64,000 bases of DNA from NCBI GenBank assembly GCA_902168085.1, contig CABHOP010000089.1, positions 160,504 through 224,503 of the forward strand, written 5' to 3'. This DNA comes from an uncultured Bacteroides sp. (GTDB lineage Bacteria; Bacteroidota; Bacteroidia; Chitinophagales; Chitinophagaceae). Below the pieces are notes generated by a model that saw nothing but the letters and a program-made list of their open reading frames with translations, was not told the DNA's origin and did no database searches. The position numbers and the translations under genes were made by a program. Positions 40,790 to 49,894 of the stretch are shown piece by piece (within the stretch, counting starts at the first letter, position 1; the number at the start of each line of letters is the position of its first letter).

Positions 40790-41041
40790 CTATTGTTGTT
40801 GAAGCGTAGTATTACTTTTGTCCTGATTCTTGATTTCAATATCTCCAGGCGTTACATTAGGTTTAGTAGTAGTTAGCTGCCTGGTAACAGTGGGAGTGCT
40901 TACTTCAGTAGCCCCGGCACCATGCCCTACTTCAGGTTGGTTAGCACTTGTACTAGCACCGCTTGTTATTTGCTGTGAGCAGCTATTCATAACTATCATT
41001 CCTGCACCTGCAATGGCTGCAATCAAAAGTTGTTTCTTCAT
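40790..41041 (-). CDS. Small lipoprotein of unknown function
   Basis: An 83-residue protein with a lipoprotein signal (MKKQLLIAAIAGAGMIVMNSC, Cys near residue 21) and a short Ser/Thr/Gln-rich tail without a predicted fold. I prefer the start at 41039-41041 (MKKQ), since the signal peptide then has normal length; an ATG at 41062 adds seven residues. It converges with recR, with 3 nt between the stops. I do not recognise a family. Confidence 0.65.
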   Translation of the reverse strand: MKKQLLIAAIAGAGMIVMNSCSQQITSGASTSANQPEVGHGAGATEVSTPTVTRQLTTTKPNVTPGDIEIKNQDKSNTTLQQQ

Positions 41042-41100
41042 TACACTTATTTTATTCTTCAATGCAATTTACGTTCCTGAATTGGATGCAGGCGTAGTTT

Positions 41101-41889
41101 TTATTTTAATTGTAGCTTTTCATTAACATTCACTACACCTTCATACACAAACACTGCCGGCCCTTTCAGATACACATCGGTGGCACTGTTGGCGCTGTCT
41201 TTTATAAAAGACACGGTCAAATCGCCGCCGGGTGTATGTATAGCGGTAGTAAAGCTTCCCGTCTTATCGCCCGATGCTGCAATGGCCGATGCTGTTACGC
41301 CCGTGCCGCAGCTCAATGTCTCATCTTCTACGCCACGCTCATAGGTGCGTACCCATATAGCATCTGCCAGTTTCTGCACAAAGTTTACGTTGATGCCTTT
41401 CTCACTATGCGCGGTTCTTATACTTCTGCCATTGTTAAATACATCGGTCGCCTGCACATCATCCACCCATTGCACATAGTGTGGCGAGCCGGTATTCATT
41501 ATAGTTCGGTCACCCGTAGTATCTATATCTTTCACATCCTGCATCTGCAGGTTCACTATGCCATTTTCTATAGTAGCGGTATGTGCGCCATCTATGGCTA
41601 TAAAGCGGGCTGCCTCTTTTACAACGCCTAAACTATGTGCAAACGCCGTAATGCACCTGCCACCATTGCCGCACATGGTGCTCTCATTACCGTCTGCATT
41701 ATAATATACCATCCGGAAATCGTAGCCGGTTTCGTTTTCCAGCAGCATCAGGCCATCTGCCCCTATCCCAAAGCGGCGGTGGCACAACTGGGCTATTTGT
41801 TCAGTACTTAGCACAATGCTTTTATCCCGGTTGTCTATCAGTATAAAATCATTACCCGTGCCCTGGTATTTATAAAATGCAATGTTCAT
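41101..41889 (-). CDS. dapF: Diaminopimelate epimerase
   Basis: Interconverts LL- and meso-diaminopimelate for peptidoglycan and lysine synthesis. The 262 residues show both catalytic cysteines: Cys73 in STMCGNGGRCITAF and Cys194 in LSCGTGVTASAIA. The N-terminus YKYQGTGNDFILIDN and the HRRFGIGADGLMLL block are also family-typical. Meso-DAP is also what the Mpl ligase (45709-47070) recycles, so both belong to the same wall chemistry although not in one operon. Confidence 0.97.
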   Translation of the reverse strand: MNIAFYKYQGTGNDFILIDNRDKSIVLSTEQIAQLCHRRFGIGADGLMLLENETGYDFRMVYYNADGNESTMCGNGGRCITAFAHSLGVVKEAARFIAIDGAHTATIENGIVNLQMQDVKDIDTTGDRTIMNTGSPHYVQWVDDVQATDVFNNGRSIRTAHSEKGINVNFVQKLADAIWVRTYERGVEDETLSCGTGVTASAIAASGDKTGSFTTAIHTPGGDLTVSFIKDSANSATDVYLKGPAVFVYEGVVNVNEKLQLK

Positions 41890-41940
41890 CTGTCAAAATT
41901 AAAACGCTTTTCTGTAGCGTGGCATATAGTGCTATACTGC

Positions 41941-43407
41941 TTATTTATTCCCCGGAAAATATTGTTCCGCGCGCGAGTTCAGGTTCTGGCTGCTCGATCC
42001 TGTTGCTATGTACAATATAGAGCGCCATGCGGTATTTCTGCGCTCTCCGCGTATGTTGCTATGCAGCAATTCAAAATCGCCTACCATTTGTGCCGGCCTG
42101 TAAAAAAGTAATACGGCCCCCTGCGGATGTCGCGGCAGCACATTATAGGTCCATATTTCATAAGGCCTGGCGCCGGGTTCGCTCTCTACAGTGATGCGCT
42201 CATTCGGTGCTCCATATTTCAGGTATATCTCGCCACGCTCTGTTTCATACCCCGGTTTGCCCGTACCGCGAAACAGGTTGTTCACTTCCTTTACTTTTTC
42301 AGTATACGCATCCCATGCTTTTTTAGGGTCTTGGTTGTTGCGCGATTTCCAAAAGTTATAAATGAAGTAGCGCATATAACTTTCATCCGGCTTATGCGCA
42401 AAATTATTAATCGTATTAACCTCTATCGGTGTGCTGATGGGGCGTATCATTTTCAGGATCGCCTTCAGTTGCGGCACGGTAAACTTGGCTACAAAAGTGG
42501 TACTGATATCCAGGTAGTTTACCTTTTCAAATACTACAGTGTCAGACTCGTCGCTGCTACCAGCCTTTTTATCATTCACCCGTTGAAAAAAAGCGCTGCT
42601 GCTGGCAAGTACTTCTTGCGTCCTGTCTTGCAATACTATGTTCAGGTAATAATTGCCCGATGGCAGGTCGCTGATGTTGAATTTACCCGATACAGGATGC
42701 ACCACTGCAGCTTTCAGTGTATCCGTTGCCGACATTTTAAAGCCTGCATCCTGCAGTGGCCTGCGCGATATGTAGGTCTTCTGTATCAGCAGTGTGCTAT
42801 CAGGCATGGTATTACTATCATACAGTTCACTATAGAAAAATAGTGTGTTGCGCCCGTTATCTATAAAGTTGGCACACAAGGGTATTTGTTGCCTGTTATT
42901 CTTGCTGAATACTGTCTGCGCGGCAGAATTATAAACAGTATCCAGCAGTTGCACTTCACTATACATAGGCTTGCCCGATGGCGGCGTTACCTGCACCGTG
43001 TCTACAGTATAAAACTGGCTGTTGGAGTCTATTACTTCTGTCAGCTTCAGTTCCATCCACATTTTACCGGCCGGTAGCTTATAGCGTTGCAGTTCGGTAA
43101 TGTTTTGTGTAAAGGCTTGCTGCTGGGTAGCTACAGGGTTGGTCTGCATAATGTATTTATCTTGCAGCACTACGCCGGTTTCATTCCTGAAGGTGATTTC
43201 GGTCTTTACCTTAGCTATCAATTGCCCCGGGGTTACTTCCATAAACAGCAAGCTGCCGGGCGCTATTTGCCAATACACTTCGGCATAGGCACTGTAGCCG
43301 TTGTTGTCAGGCACATAAAACACTTTGTGCGATGCTACCACTTCTATCGCCCCTGCGCGAAAGAAGCAAAGCATACACAACAAACTAAGCCCGGGCCATC
43401 TCTTCAT
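41941..43407 (-). CDS. GWxTD domain-containing protein
   Basis: A 488-residue exported protein of the GWxTD family, known mainly from Bacteroidota. The signal peptide is MKRWPGLSLLCMLCFFRAGA (start 43405-43407; an ATG at 43425 is the alternative). The C-terminal domain is recognised from MRYFIYNFWKSRNNQDPKKA, then RGTGKPGYETERGEIYLKYG and PYEIWTYN. The name-giving motif is degenerate: GWxTD reads GYETE. The upper ~300 residues are beta-rich. Family function is unknown. Confidence 0.85.
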   Translation of the reverse strand: MKRWPGLSLLCMLCFFRAGAIEVVASHKVFYVPDNNGYSAYAEVYWQIAPGSLLFMEVTPGQLIAKVKTEITFRNETGVVLQDKYIMQTNPVATQQQAFTQNITELQRYKLPAGKMWMELKLTEVIDSNSQFYTVDTVQVTPPSGKPMYSEVQLLDTVYNSAAQTVFSKNNRQQIPLCANFIDNGRNTLFFYSELYDSNTMPDSTLLIQKTYISRRPLQDAGFKMSATDTLKAAVVHPVSGKFNISDLPSGNYYLNIVLQDRTQEVLASSSAFFQRVNDKKAGSSDESDTVVFEKVNYLDISTTFVAKFTVPQLKAILKMIRPISTPIEVNTINNFAHKPDESYMRYFIYNFWKSRNNQDPKKAWDAYTEKVKEVNNLFRGTGKPGYETERGEIYLKYGAPNERITVESEPGARPYEIWTYNVLPRHPQGAVLLFYRPAQMVGDFELLHSNIRGERRNTAWRSILYIATGSSSQNLNSRAEQYFPGNK

Positions 43408-43488
43408 TTTTTGTATTTTTCGCAAATTACAGCAACATTTAGTTTTTGCAGGGCCACAGCGCCCATTTTATGATATTATTACCTAAGC

Positions 43489-44142
43489 ATGGCGTTTATT
43501 GTTAGTTCTATTATCCCGTTTCCTAATATAGCATGGTGGTTGCAGGTATCCGGTACCGATAAAGTATTATTCGACGGGGCCGAACATTTCGAGAAAATGA
43601 GCTACCGCAACAAGTATTTTATTGCAGGTTCCAATGGCAGCATCCAGTTATCCATACCGCTGGAAAGCGGCCGCGAGCAGCGCACACCCATGAACGAGGT
43701 AGTGATATATAATAAAGAACGCTGGCAAACCCGCCACTGGCGCACACTGGTATCTGTTTACAAACGCTCGCCTTATTTCGATCATTACGAGTATGAACTG
43801 CAACCTTTGTTCGAACAGCCCTACACCTCGCTTACAGCCTTCAACATGGCCACCATACACTGGCTGAAAAAGCAATTGCACCTACAGTTTGAAGAAGCCT
43901 TCACGGAAAACTATGTAAGGCATTACGATGCTGCCACCGCCGACCTTCGCAGTATAAAACCGGGAATAGAACGAAGCCCTTTGCAAATACCGGAGCCATA
44001 TTACCAGATGTTTGCCGACCGTAATGGCTTTGTGCCCAATCTCTCTATGCTCGATTTGTTATGCACCGAAGGGCCGCATGCTATGCAATGGCTAAGGGAT
44101 AACCGCAGCATGGTGGAAAGCTGGATGGAGAAGAGAGGCTAA
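43489..44142 (+). CDS. WbqC-like family protein
   Basis: A 217-residue protein of the WbqC-like family: an early FPNIAWWLQV, then MSYRNKYFIAGSNGSIQLSIPL (here about residue 40-60), QRTPMNEVVIYNKERWQTRH and WRTLVSVYKRSPYFDHYEYEL. Members often occur in O-antigen or exopolysaccharide clusters, but the reaction is not established. A dolichol-phosphate-mannose-synthase-like GT2 gene converges with it, overlapping by 4 nt. Confidence 0.85.
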   Translation: MAFIVSSIIPFPNIAWWLQVSGTDKVLFDGAEHFEKMSYRNKYFIAGSNGSIQLSIPLESGREQRTPMNEVVIYNKERWQTRHWRTLVSVYKRSPYFDHYEYELQPLFEQPYTSLTAFNMATIHWLKKQLHLQFEEAFTENYVRHYDAATADLRSIKPGIERSPLQIPEPYYQMFADRNGFVPNLSMLDLLCTEGPHAMQWLRDNRSMVESWMEKRG

Positions 44143-44843
44143 TCGCCCTTGCGCATTTTCCATACACCGTACATGGCTTCCTGCACAATGCCTTTCGACA
44201 TTTTCGACTGGCCTTCTTTACGGTCTATAAAGGTAATAGGTACTTCTTCTATTTTGAAGCCCAGCTTCCAGGCACGGTACTTCATTTCTATCTGGAAGGC
44301 ATAACCTATGAACTGTACTTTATCCAGCGGTATCGTGCTCAGCACCTTACGCCTATAGCATATAAAGCCCGCCGTAGGGTCTTTCACGGGCATCCAGGTA
44401 ATGATGCGGGTATATAAAGCGCCACCTTTCGATATGAATATCCGGTCCCACGGCCAGTTTACTACTTTGCCGCCACGGGTATAGCGGGAGCCTACTGCAA
44501 CATCTGCACCATGCACACATGCCTGGTACAGGCGTATCAGGTCTTCAGGGTTGTGAGAAAAATCGGCATCCATCTCAAAGATGTATTCGTAGCCTTTATT
44601 CAGCCCCCATTTAAAACCTGCTATATAAGCGGTACCCAATCCCAGTTTGCCACTGCGTTCCAGCAGGTGCAGTTGTTCAGGGTACGATTGCTGTAATTTC
44701 TTTACGATTTGCGCTGTGCCGTCCGGAGATCCGTCATCCACTATCAGAATATGAAACCCACCTGCCAGTGACAGCACTTTCAGGATGATACGTTCAATAT
44801 TCTCCTTTTCGTTATATGTTGGTATAATAACAAGTTTGTCCAA
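44139..44843 (-). CDS. GT2 glycosyltransferase, polyprenol monophosphomannose synthase-like
   Basis: A 234-residue GT-A fold enzyme without membrane helices. It has VIIPTYNEKENIERII at the start, FHILIVDDGSPDGT with the first aspartate pair, and the DxD in FEMDADFSHNPEDL near 95. Then VAVGSRYTRGGKVVNWPWDR and GFKIEEVPITFIDRKEGQSK follow as in dolichyl/polyprenyl-phosphate mannose synthases. It probably transfers mannose or a related sugar from GDP-sugar to a polyprenyl phosphate on the cytoplasmic side of the membrane. Confidence 0.9.
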   Translation of the reverse strand: MDKLVIIPTYNEKENIERIILKVLSLAGGFHILIVDDGSPDGTAQIVKKLQQSYPEQLHLLERSGKLGLGTAYIAGFKWGLNKGYEYIFEMDADFSHNPEDLIRLYQACVHGADVAVGSRYTRGGKVVNWPWDRIFISKGGALYTRIITWMPVKDPTAGFICYRRKVLSTIPLDKVQFIGYAFQIEMKYRAWKLGFKIEEVPITFIDRKEGQSKMSKGIVQEAMYGVWKMRKGD

Positions 44844-44908
44844 AACAGGGCAAATTATGAAAGGTCTAAAATAAACAAATTATGCATAAACGTTCGTTAA
44901 ATAAACAC

Positions 44909-45694
44909 TTATGCTTTCCCCGTCAGCTTCTTCAGCTTCATCTGGTTTAGTATTTCCGATATCTTCTGCTTTGTATGCAGTGAAAAATCAGCCTGCATCA
45001 TCCAGTCGTAATACTGTGGCTCTCGGTTGAAAACGTCTTCCACACGCTGCCCTTTATACTTGCCGAAGTTGAATATCGGGTGGCCATCTTTCATCACCAT
45101 CCGGCGCGCATAGTCCACCATCGGTTCGCCGCTGGTAAAGTCATGCAATTGTTTCACTTCAAGGCCCAGGTCATTATACCTGTCCAGTTGTGCTTCCAGT
45201 ATCTCGATGGTAGCCAGTGTATCGGCTTCGGCACTATGTGCATTTTCCAGCAGCTTGTTGCAGTAAAACTTATATGCGGCAGCCAATGTGCGGGCTTCCA
45301 TTTTAAAAAATATCTGCTGCACATCTATCATATGGCGGTCTGTAAAGTCTACATGTATATCTACACGCAGAAACTCTTCGGCCAGCATGGGTATGTCAAA
45401 TTTATTAGAGTTGTAGCCCGCTAGGTCACAGCCTTTCATCCATTCGTATATATCATGGGCCACCATTTTAAATACCGGTGCATCTTTTACGTCTTCATCG
45501 CTGATGCCATGTATGGCGGTAGACGCTGGCGGTATGGGCATGCCGGGGTTCACACGTTTGGTCATGCTCATGCGTGTGCCGTCGGGCATCAGTTTTACCA
45601 TGGCCAGGTCTATGATGCGGTCTTTTGCATGGTCGGTTCCGGTACTCTCAATATCAAAAAAGATGATGGGTTTCTTTAAGCTAAGCTGGGCCAT
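44909..45694 (-). CDS. DnaQ-like 3'-5' exonuclease (DEDDh)
   Basis: A 261-residue exonuclease. The four acidic residues and the histidine are visible: FFDIESTGTDHAKDRIIDLA (DE), LAGYNSNKFDIPMLAEEF (D), HSAEADTLATIEIL (H..D). The C-terminal ~60 residues (GKYKGQRVEDVFNREPQYYDWMM) are the short accessory module found in stand-alone DnaQ-like enzymes of Bacteroidota. Either a proofreading-type or repair-type role is possible. It follows mpl after 14 nt and is likely cotranscribed with it. Confidence 0.9.
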   Translation of the reverse strand: MAQLSLKKPIIFFDIESTGTDHAKDRIIDLAMVKLMPDGTRMSMTKRVNPGMPIPPASTAIHGISDEDVKDAPVFKMVAHDIYEWMKGCDLAGYNSNKFDIPMLAEEFLRVDIHVDFTDRHMIDVQQIFFKMEARTLAAAYKFYCNKLLENAHSAEADTLATIEILEAQLDRYNDLGLEVKQLHDFTSGEPMVDYARRMVMKDGHPIFNFGKYKGQRVEDVFNREPQYYDWMMQADFSLHTKQKISEILNQMKLKKLTGKA

Positions 45695-45708
45695 TTATCT
45701 ATGCTTTA

Positions 45709-47070
45709 TCAATTTTGCTGCGAACATACGCCATTCCAGTCAATTCCGTCGAAAGTACCGGAGCTCATCAGCAGCAGGCACACGGGCTGTTCTGTTTTCA
45801 GCAGTTCTGAAACTGTTTTTTCTAATGTGGTTTTGTTATCGATAGCCTGCAGGTCACTCCGGTCAAAGTGCTGCTGCACGGTAGCAGTATCCAGGTTGGG
45901 CAGGCCTTTCAGTTGCAAGGCATGGTGGCTGAAGTACACAATGGCCGCATCTGCCGCATCCATACTGCCTTTATATTCACTTAGGAATTGCTCGTTCAGG
46001 CTGCTATATGTGTGCAGCTCAAAGCAGGCCACCAGCTTGTGTTTCGGGTACCCTTCGCGCACTGCTTCCAGCGTGGCTTTCAGCTTCGATGGCGCATGCG
46101 CAAAGTCGCGGTACGCCACCAGCCTGTCCGATGAATATATCTTCTCCAGCCTGCGCGCCGCGCCGCTAAAGTCGGCTATAGCTTTGTAGCAGTCTGCTTC
46201 ACTTATGCCCAGTTGTTTACACACGGCTATCGCGCCCTGCATATTCAGCAAATTGTGGCGCCCGAATACTGATACCAGCACGTTGCCATGCGCTGTTTCC
46301 AGCACGGCTATGCCATCTTCATAATGGAAGGCAGGCATGCTATATGGCTGTGCATCTAAATGCTGTGCCGATGTAGTGATCACATCGCTTACTTCGGGGT
46401 CTGTATCGTTATAAAATACCGGTGAGCCTGCTGCTATGCCTTGCAGGTATTGTTCAAACTGGCTGCGGTATATCTCGTAAGTGGGAAATACATTGATATG
46501 GTCCCAGGCTATGCCGCTCAGCACGCTGATGTGTGGTTGGTAAAAGAATATCTTTGGCTTCTTTTCAATTACGGATGCGGGGTACTCATCCCCTTCCAGT
46601 ACTATAATGGGTGCATCACTCAGCTTTACCGACTGGTCGAAACCTGATACTTTTGCCCCCACCATATAGTCAAAGTCCACGCCCTGGTGGCGCAGTATAT
46701 GCATCACCATCGATGTGATGGTGGTCTTTCCGTGGCTGCCGGCTATCACCACGCGCTTTTTCTCCTTGCTCACTTCGTATATATATTCCGGGAAGGAGTA
46801 GATAGGGATGCCCAATTTCTGTGCTGCCAGCAATTCCGGGTTATCGGCTTTGGCATGCATGCCCAATACTATGGCATCCAGCTTATTGGTTATTTTTTCA
46901 GGAAACCAGCCATAGGCTGCCGGTAAAATGCCTGCCGCAGCCAGGTTGCTTTTGGCCGGGTCGTTTATTTCGTCGTCGCTGCCGGTTACTACATTTCCCT
47001 GCTTTTTTAGTGCCAGGGCCAGCTGGTGCATCACTGCACCGCCCACGGCAATAAAGTGTATATACTTCAT
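45709..47070 (-). CDS. mpl: Mpl: UDP-N-acetylmuramate:tripeptide ligase
   Basis: A Mur-ligase family protein of 453 residues that attaches recycled L-Ala-gamma-D-Glu-meso-DAP to UDP-MurNAc. It begins with MKYIHFIAVGGAVMHQLA, a variant of the GxxGxGM MurC/Mpl nucleotide-binding loop. The ATP-binding P-loop is VVIAGSHGKTTITSMVMHIL near 110, then EGDEYPAS and SVFGRHNLLNMQGAIAVC, and FSGAARRLEKIY. The Mpl branch rather than MurC is suggested by the last motif and by FIAVGG at the start; MurC is the alternative. A -7 box is at 47091-47098. Confidence 0.85.
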   Translation of the reverse strand: MKYIHFIAVGGAVMHQLALALKKQGNVVTGSDDEINDPAKSNLAAAGILPAAYGWFPEKITNKLDAIVLGMHAKADNPELLAAQKLGIPIYSFPEYIYEVSKEKKRVVIAGSHGKTTITSMVMHILRHQGVDFDYMVGAKVSGFDQSVKLSDAPIIVLEGDEYPASVIEKKPKIFFYQPHISVLSGIAWDHINVFPTYEIYRSQFEQYLQGIAAGSPVFYNDTDPEVSDVITTSAQHLDAQPYSMPAFHYEDGIAVLETAHGNVLVSVFGRHNLLNMQGAIAVCKQLGISEADCYKAIADFSGAARRLEKIYSSDRLVAYRDFAHAPSKLKATLEAVREGYPKHKLVACFELHTYSSLNEQFLSEYKGSMDAADAAIVYFSHHALQLKGLPNLDTATVQQHFDRSDLQAIDNKTTLEKTVSELLKTEQPVCLLLMSSGTFDGIDWNGVCSQQN

Positions 47071-47090
47071 TAAATTTTGTTATCTTCGTA

Positions 47091-47098
47091 CAAATGTA
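47091..47098 (-). promoter_or_regulatory. -7 promoter element for mpl
   Basis: TACATTTG on the minus strand, full match to TAnnTTTG, 20 nt before the mpl ATG. It sits in a 67-nt divergent region with the tiny lipoprotein gene. Confidence 0.55.
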
Positions 47099-47137
47099 AA
47101 ATACCCTTTTAAACTATTTTTTCAAGTTTCATTGATT

Positions 47138-47275
47138 ATGCAACATTTTTCTAAGATTCGTCGTGTAGTTCCGGTAATTGCGGTTATAGCTTTGGCGTTG
47201 TTGGCTTCCTGCAATAGTTCCAGCAGGAAGTATGGTTGCCCTAACAAGTTGCAGGCTTCCGTTTCTGTGCGCTAA
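47138..47275 (+). CDS. Very small lipoprotein with SRKYGCP motif
   Basis: A 45-residue protein starting at ATG 47138: MQHFSKIRRVVPVIAVIALA, then LLASCNSSSRKYGCPNKLQA. A basic start, a hydrophobic core and the lipobox LLASC make it a lipoprotein of only ~20 mature residues. The mature part has a second cysteine in SRKYGCP; I recall similar tiny proteins in other Bacteroidota, but this is memory, not a search. It is preceded by a divergent promoter region and followed by a hairpin at 47302-47341. Function unknown. Confidence 0.7.
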   Translation: MQHFSKIRRVVPVIAVIALALLASCNSSSRKYGCPNKLQASVSVR

Positions 47276-47301
47276 TTTTCTTTAGGTTTTATACAATGCA
47301 A

Positions 47302-47341
47302 AGGTTGACAGGTTTATGGCTTGTCAACCTATTGTTGTTTT
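47302..47341 (+). terminator. Probable terminator after the tiny lipoprotein gene
   Basis: AGGTTGACA (47302-47310) pairs with TGTCAACCT (47322-47330) across an 11-nt loop, followed by a T-rich stretch (ATTGTTGTTTT). Confidence 0.6.
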
Positions 47342-47377
47342 AGTAGGGTAGCATATGCAGCTATCATTCAAGGCATT

Positions 47378-47408
47378 AAAAAAGGACGGTATCAAACCGT
47401 CCTTTTTT
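47378..47408. terminator. Bidirectional terminator downstream of the OMP gene
   Basis: AAAAAAGGACGGT (47378-47390) pairs perfectly with ACCGTCCTTTTTT (47396-47408) over 5 nt. It ends the minus-strand OMP gene and backs up the plus-strand hairpin. Confidence 0.9.
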
Positions 47409-47427
47409 AATATAGTATATCCTTGTT

Positions 47428-48081
47428 CTACAGGAAAGAATAACCTAAATGCAGTTGAATAGTCCTTGTTTTCCATGAGCTGGAAATAGAAGAAGCATTC
47501 ATGTCTGAAAGGCCGATGATATAACGTGCACCGGCACGCAAACCCATTGGCAGGTTGGCTTGCAGCCCCAGTACGCCCGATACATCGCCCGATTTAAAGA
47601 TACTCTTCGTATCCTTCAGCAGGTTGTCTTTATCGTTGATGTTCAGCACACCACTATATTGCGGGCCTACCTGGAACCATACAGGCCCTGCTATTTTTAT
47701 ATTCAGTAATATCGGTATGTTCAGGTAGCTTACGGCAAAATTGCCTTCTTTAGCAGAGTCTGCAGCACTGTTAAACATTGCTTCACGGCCTTTGTAAAAC
47801 TCCACGCCTTTACCTGTATATTTTACAGAGCTGAACAGCGCCTCACCGGTTACGCCAAAGCGCTTCCAGCTAACACCGCCAAACAAACCGGCCACAATAC
47901 CGGGCTTATAACCATTCTTCCATACATCGCCGTCCAATGTAGCAAAGTTGGCACCTACTTTAATACCTAGGTCCACTTTCGTTGGCAATACTTTGGTTAC
48001 GGGGTTTTGAGCCCACAGCACCATTGGCATTACCAATGCAATTGCTATTATTAATAAACCGATGCGTTTCATGTTATTCAT
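47428..48081 (-). CDS. Outer-membrane beta-barrel protein (PorT-like)
   Basis: A 217-residue barrel protein. Start at 48079-48081 (MNNMKRIGLLIIAIALVMPM), with a signal peptide ending at LWA-QN. The mature protein alternates strands such as VDLGIKVGANFATLDGDVW, GIVAGLFGGVSWKRFGVTGE, VSYLNIPILLNIKIAGPVWF and VSGVLGLQANLPMGLRAGAR, ending in an outer-membrane signature strand with C-terminal TIQLHLGYSFL. This is the 8-strand PorT/OMP_b-brl_2 pattern. Its role may be structural or transport; it cannot be read further. The gene has a perfect -7 box upstream. Confidence 0.88.
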   Translation of the reverse strand: MNNMKRIGLLIIAIALVMPMVLWAQNPVTKVLPTKVDLGIKVGANFATLDGDVWKNGYKPGIVAGLFGGVSWKRFGVTGEALFSSVKYTGKGVEFYKGREAMFNSAADSAKEGNFAVSYLNIPILLNIKIAGPVWFQVGPQYSGVLNINDKDNLLKDTKSIFKSGDVSGVLGLQANLPMGLRAGARYIIGLSDMNASSISSSWKTRTIQLHLGYSFL

Positions 48082-48117
48082 ATTATCTTTCTTTCGGATT
48101 AAATTTATTCTGATGCG

Positions 48118-48125
48118 CAAATTTA
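48118..48125 (-). promoter_or_regulatory. -7 promoter element for the OMP gene
   Basis: TAAATTTG on the minus strand, full match to TAnnTTTG, 36 nt before the start at 48081; TTG at 48151-48149 is a possible -33 element with a 23-nt spacer. Confidence 0.5.
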
Positions 48126-48164
48126 TTAAAATTCTATTAAAACTTTAACAAAAACGCGTTTACA

Positions 48165-49772
48165 TCAAATTTGTTGTTCTTCGATGACAATAAATTTTGC
48201 GTCCAATGGCTTTATTGCCTTATATATGGCATCAAAAAAATCATTCCCCTGCGCCGCATAGTAGCCCGAAAAATTATCGGTGCGCTCCTGCAGCCTGTTT
48301 CCGGGGAAGATGCTGGCTTTCAACGTGTATATCTTTTGCAGTTGTTCCTGCATTTTCCTCTTTTCAGCACGCAGCATTTTCTTTTCCAGCACCTGTAGTT
48401 GGTAGCGCACCTTGGCCAGCACGGCATCTGCCGATGAGCGCAGGGTGGGGTCCAGCACTTGCGCCTTATCTTTCAGTTGGATAATGATGCCTTCCATGGC
48501 TGCCGTTTCCTCTGTAGTATGCCAGTTGTCGTTGCCATTGCGGGTCAGGTATTCGCGCACCAGCGCCACTTCCGACCGGAACACATCTCCCACACTAAAG
48601 CCCAGTTGCCTGCGGTGCTTGCCCTGGTAGGCATTTATCCATTGCACCGACTGGCGTTGCAGTATCACGGGGTAAAATACTTTATAGGCTTCAAACAATG
48701 GCTTCAGTTCCAGCCAATAAGCCACTTCTGCACCACCACCTATAAAAGCCACATTGGGCAATATACTTTCCTGGAAGATGCCACGCAGTATCACGTTGGG
48801 GCTAAACCTTTCAGGGTGTGCAGTCAGCTCTGCCAGTATCTCTTCTTCGGTCCATGCTATCTCGGTATTCAACACTATCCATTTGCCGCCGCGTTTCTCA
48901 ATGCGTTCGCGCAGGTTGTCTTTCAGGTAGAAAAGGTTGATGAGCCTGGGGTGTGCCTGTGCCCTGTAGTATTCTTCTATATTTTCTATCTGCTCCGATA
49001 CCAGCCCGTATGCCAGGTGGTTTTGCAGGTCGTCCTGTAGCACGGGCAGTATCGCTTGTTTAAAGGCCGCCTCATCGGGGTCTAGTACCACCAGCCCATA
49101 CCTGCCAAAGAGCATATGCACCAGGTACTGTGTAGCAGCGCCTACGGTCTTGTGTTTCAGGTAGGCATTGGTAACCATTTCCTTCAGTTCATCCGCATGC
49201 TTACCCGGCGGCCCCAGCAGCCTGAAGAATTCGTCCAGCACGGGTTTCAGGCTCTTGGTATCCATACGCCCTACAGCGCCCGTTTGCCCGTTGGCATCCC
49301 ATACAAATTTGCGGTCGGCATACTTAAAGGTGCCCAGTTCTTCCAGGTCATTGTCCTCGCTGCCCATGTAGTATACCGGCACAAAGTGCTTATCGCTATG
49401 CTGCGTATTCAGCTCATCGGCCAGCTTTATGGCGTGCAGTATCTTATATATAAAATACAGGTAGCCCGTCATGAGGTTGGGCTGGTGCGCGGTGCATATC
49501 GTGTAGGTATTATCGTTGGCAAGGGCAGCTATATTGGCTGTCACCTTATCGTTAACAGGCAGGGCAGTATACTGCTTTTGCAGGGTACTTACCAGTGTTT
49601 GCCGGTTTACCGGGTATTGGCCCCGGTCGGCTATCGCCTGTTGCAGGCCGGCCGCATCGGGTGTGTATTTATAAAAGTCTTTAGTAGTGGGTGCGTTGCC
49701 TATATAATCAAGTACCAGGTCAGAGAAATAACCCGTTTCGCTATATGGCAGGTAAGTACAGTCAATATCCAC
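48165..49772 (-). CDS. bshC: Bacillithiol biosynthesis cysteine-adding enzyme BshC
   Basis: Predicted to add cysteine to glucosaminyl-malate, the last step of bacillithiol synthesis. The 535-residue protein shows the nucleotidyl-transferase-like core (CTAHQPNLMTGYLYFIYKIL near residue 95, YYMGSEDNDLEELGTFKYAD near 135, LVVLDPDEAAFKQAILPVL near 230 and FIGGGAEVAYWLELKPLFEA near 350) and a C-terminal coiled coil (LEKKMLRAEKRKMQEQLQKI). bshA and bshB are not in the window. Bacillithiol would be a cofactor for DinB-type transferases such as those at 17622 and 37220. Confidence 0.93.
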   Translation of the reverse strand: MDIDCTYLPYSETGYFSDLVLDYIGNAPTTKDFYKYTPDAAGLQQAIADRGQYPVNRQTLVSTLQKQYTALPVNDKVTANIAALANDNTYTICTAHQPNLMTGYLYFIYKILHAIKLADELNTQHSDKHFVPVYYMGSEDNDLEELGTFKYADRKFVWDANGQTGAVGRMDTKSLKPVLDEFFRLLGPPGKHADELKEMVTNAYLKHKTVGAATQYLVHMLFGRYGLVVLDPDEAAFKQAILPVLQDDLQNHLAYGLVSEQIENIEEYYRAQAHPRLINLFYLKDNLRERIEKRGGKWIVLNTEIAWTEEEILAELTAHPERFSPNVILRGIFQESILPNVAFIGGGAEVAYWLELKPLFEAYKVFYPVILQRQSVQWINAYQGKHRRQLGFSVGDVFRSEVALVREYLTRNGNDNWHTTEETAAMEGIIIQLKDKAQVLDPTLRSSADAVLAKVRYQLQVLEKKMLRAEKRKMQEQLQKIYTLKASIFPGNRLQERTDNFSGYYAAQGNDFFDAIYKAIKPLDAKFIVIEEQQI

Positions 49773-49894
49773 TTATCTGATATTTAGTGTTAGCGAAGGT
49801 AAGGGTAGTGTTTTATAGTTCAGCTATCTATCAATAACTAAACTCAATCTCTTATTAATATCAATGCCTTAAATTGCTACGCATATAAATTACT

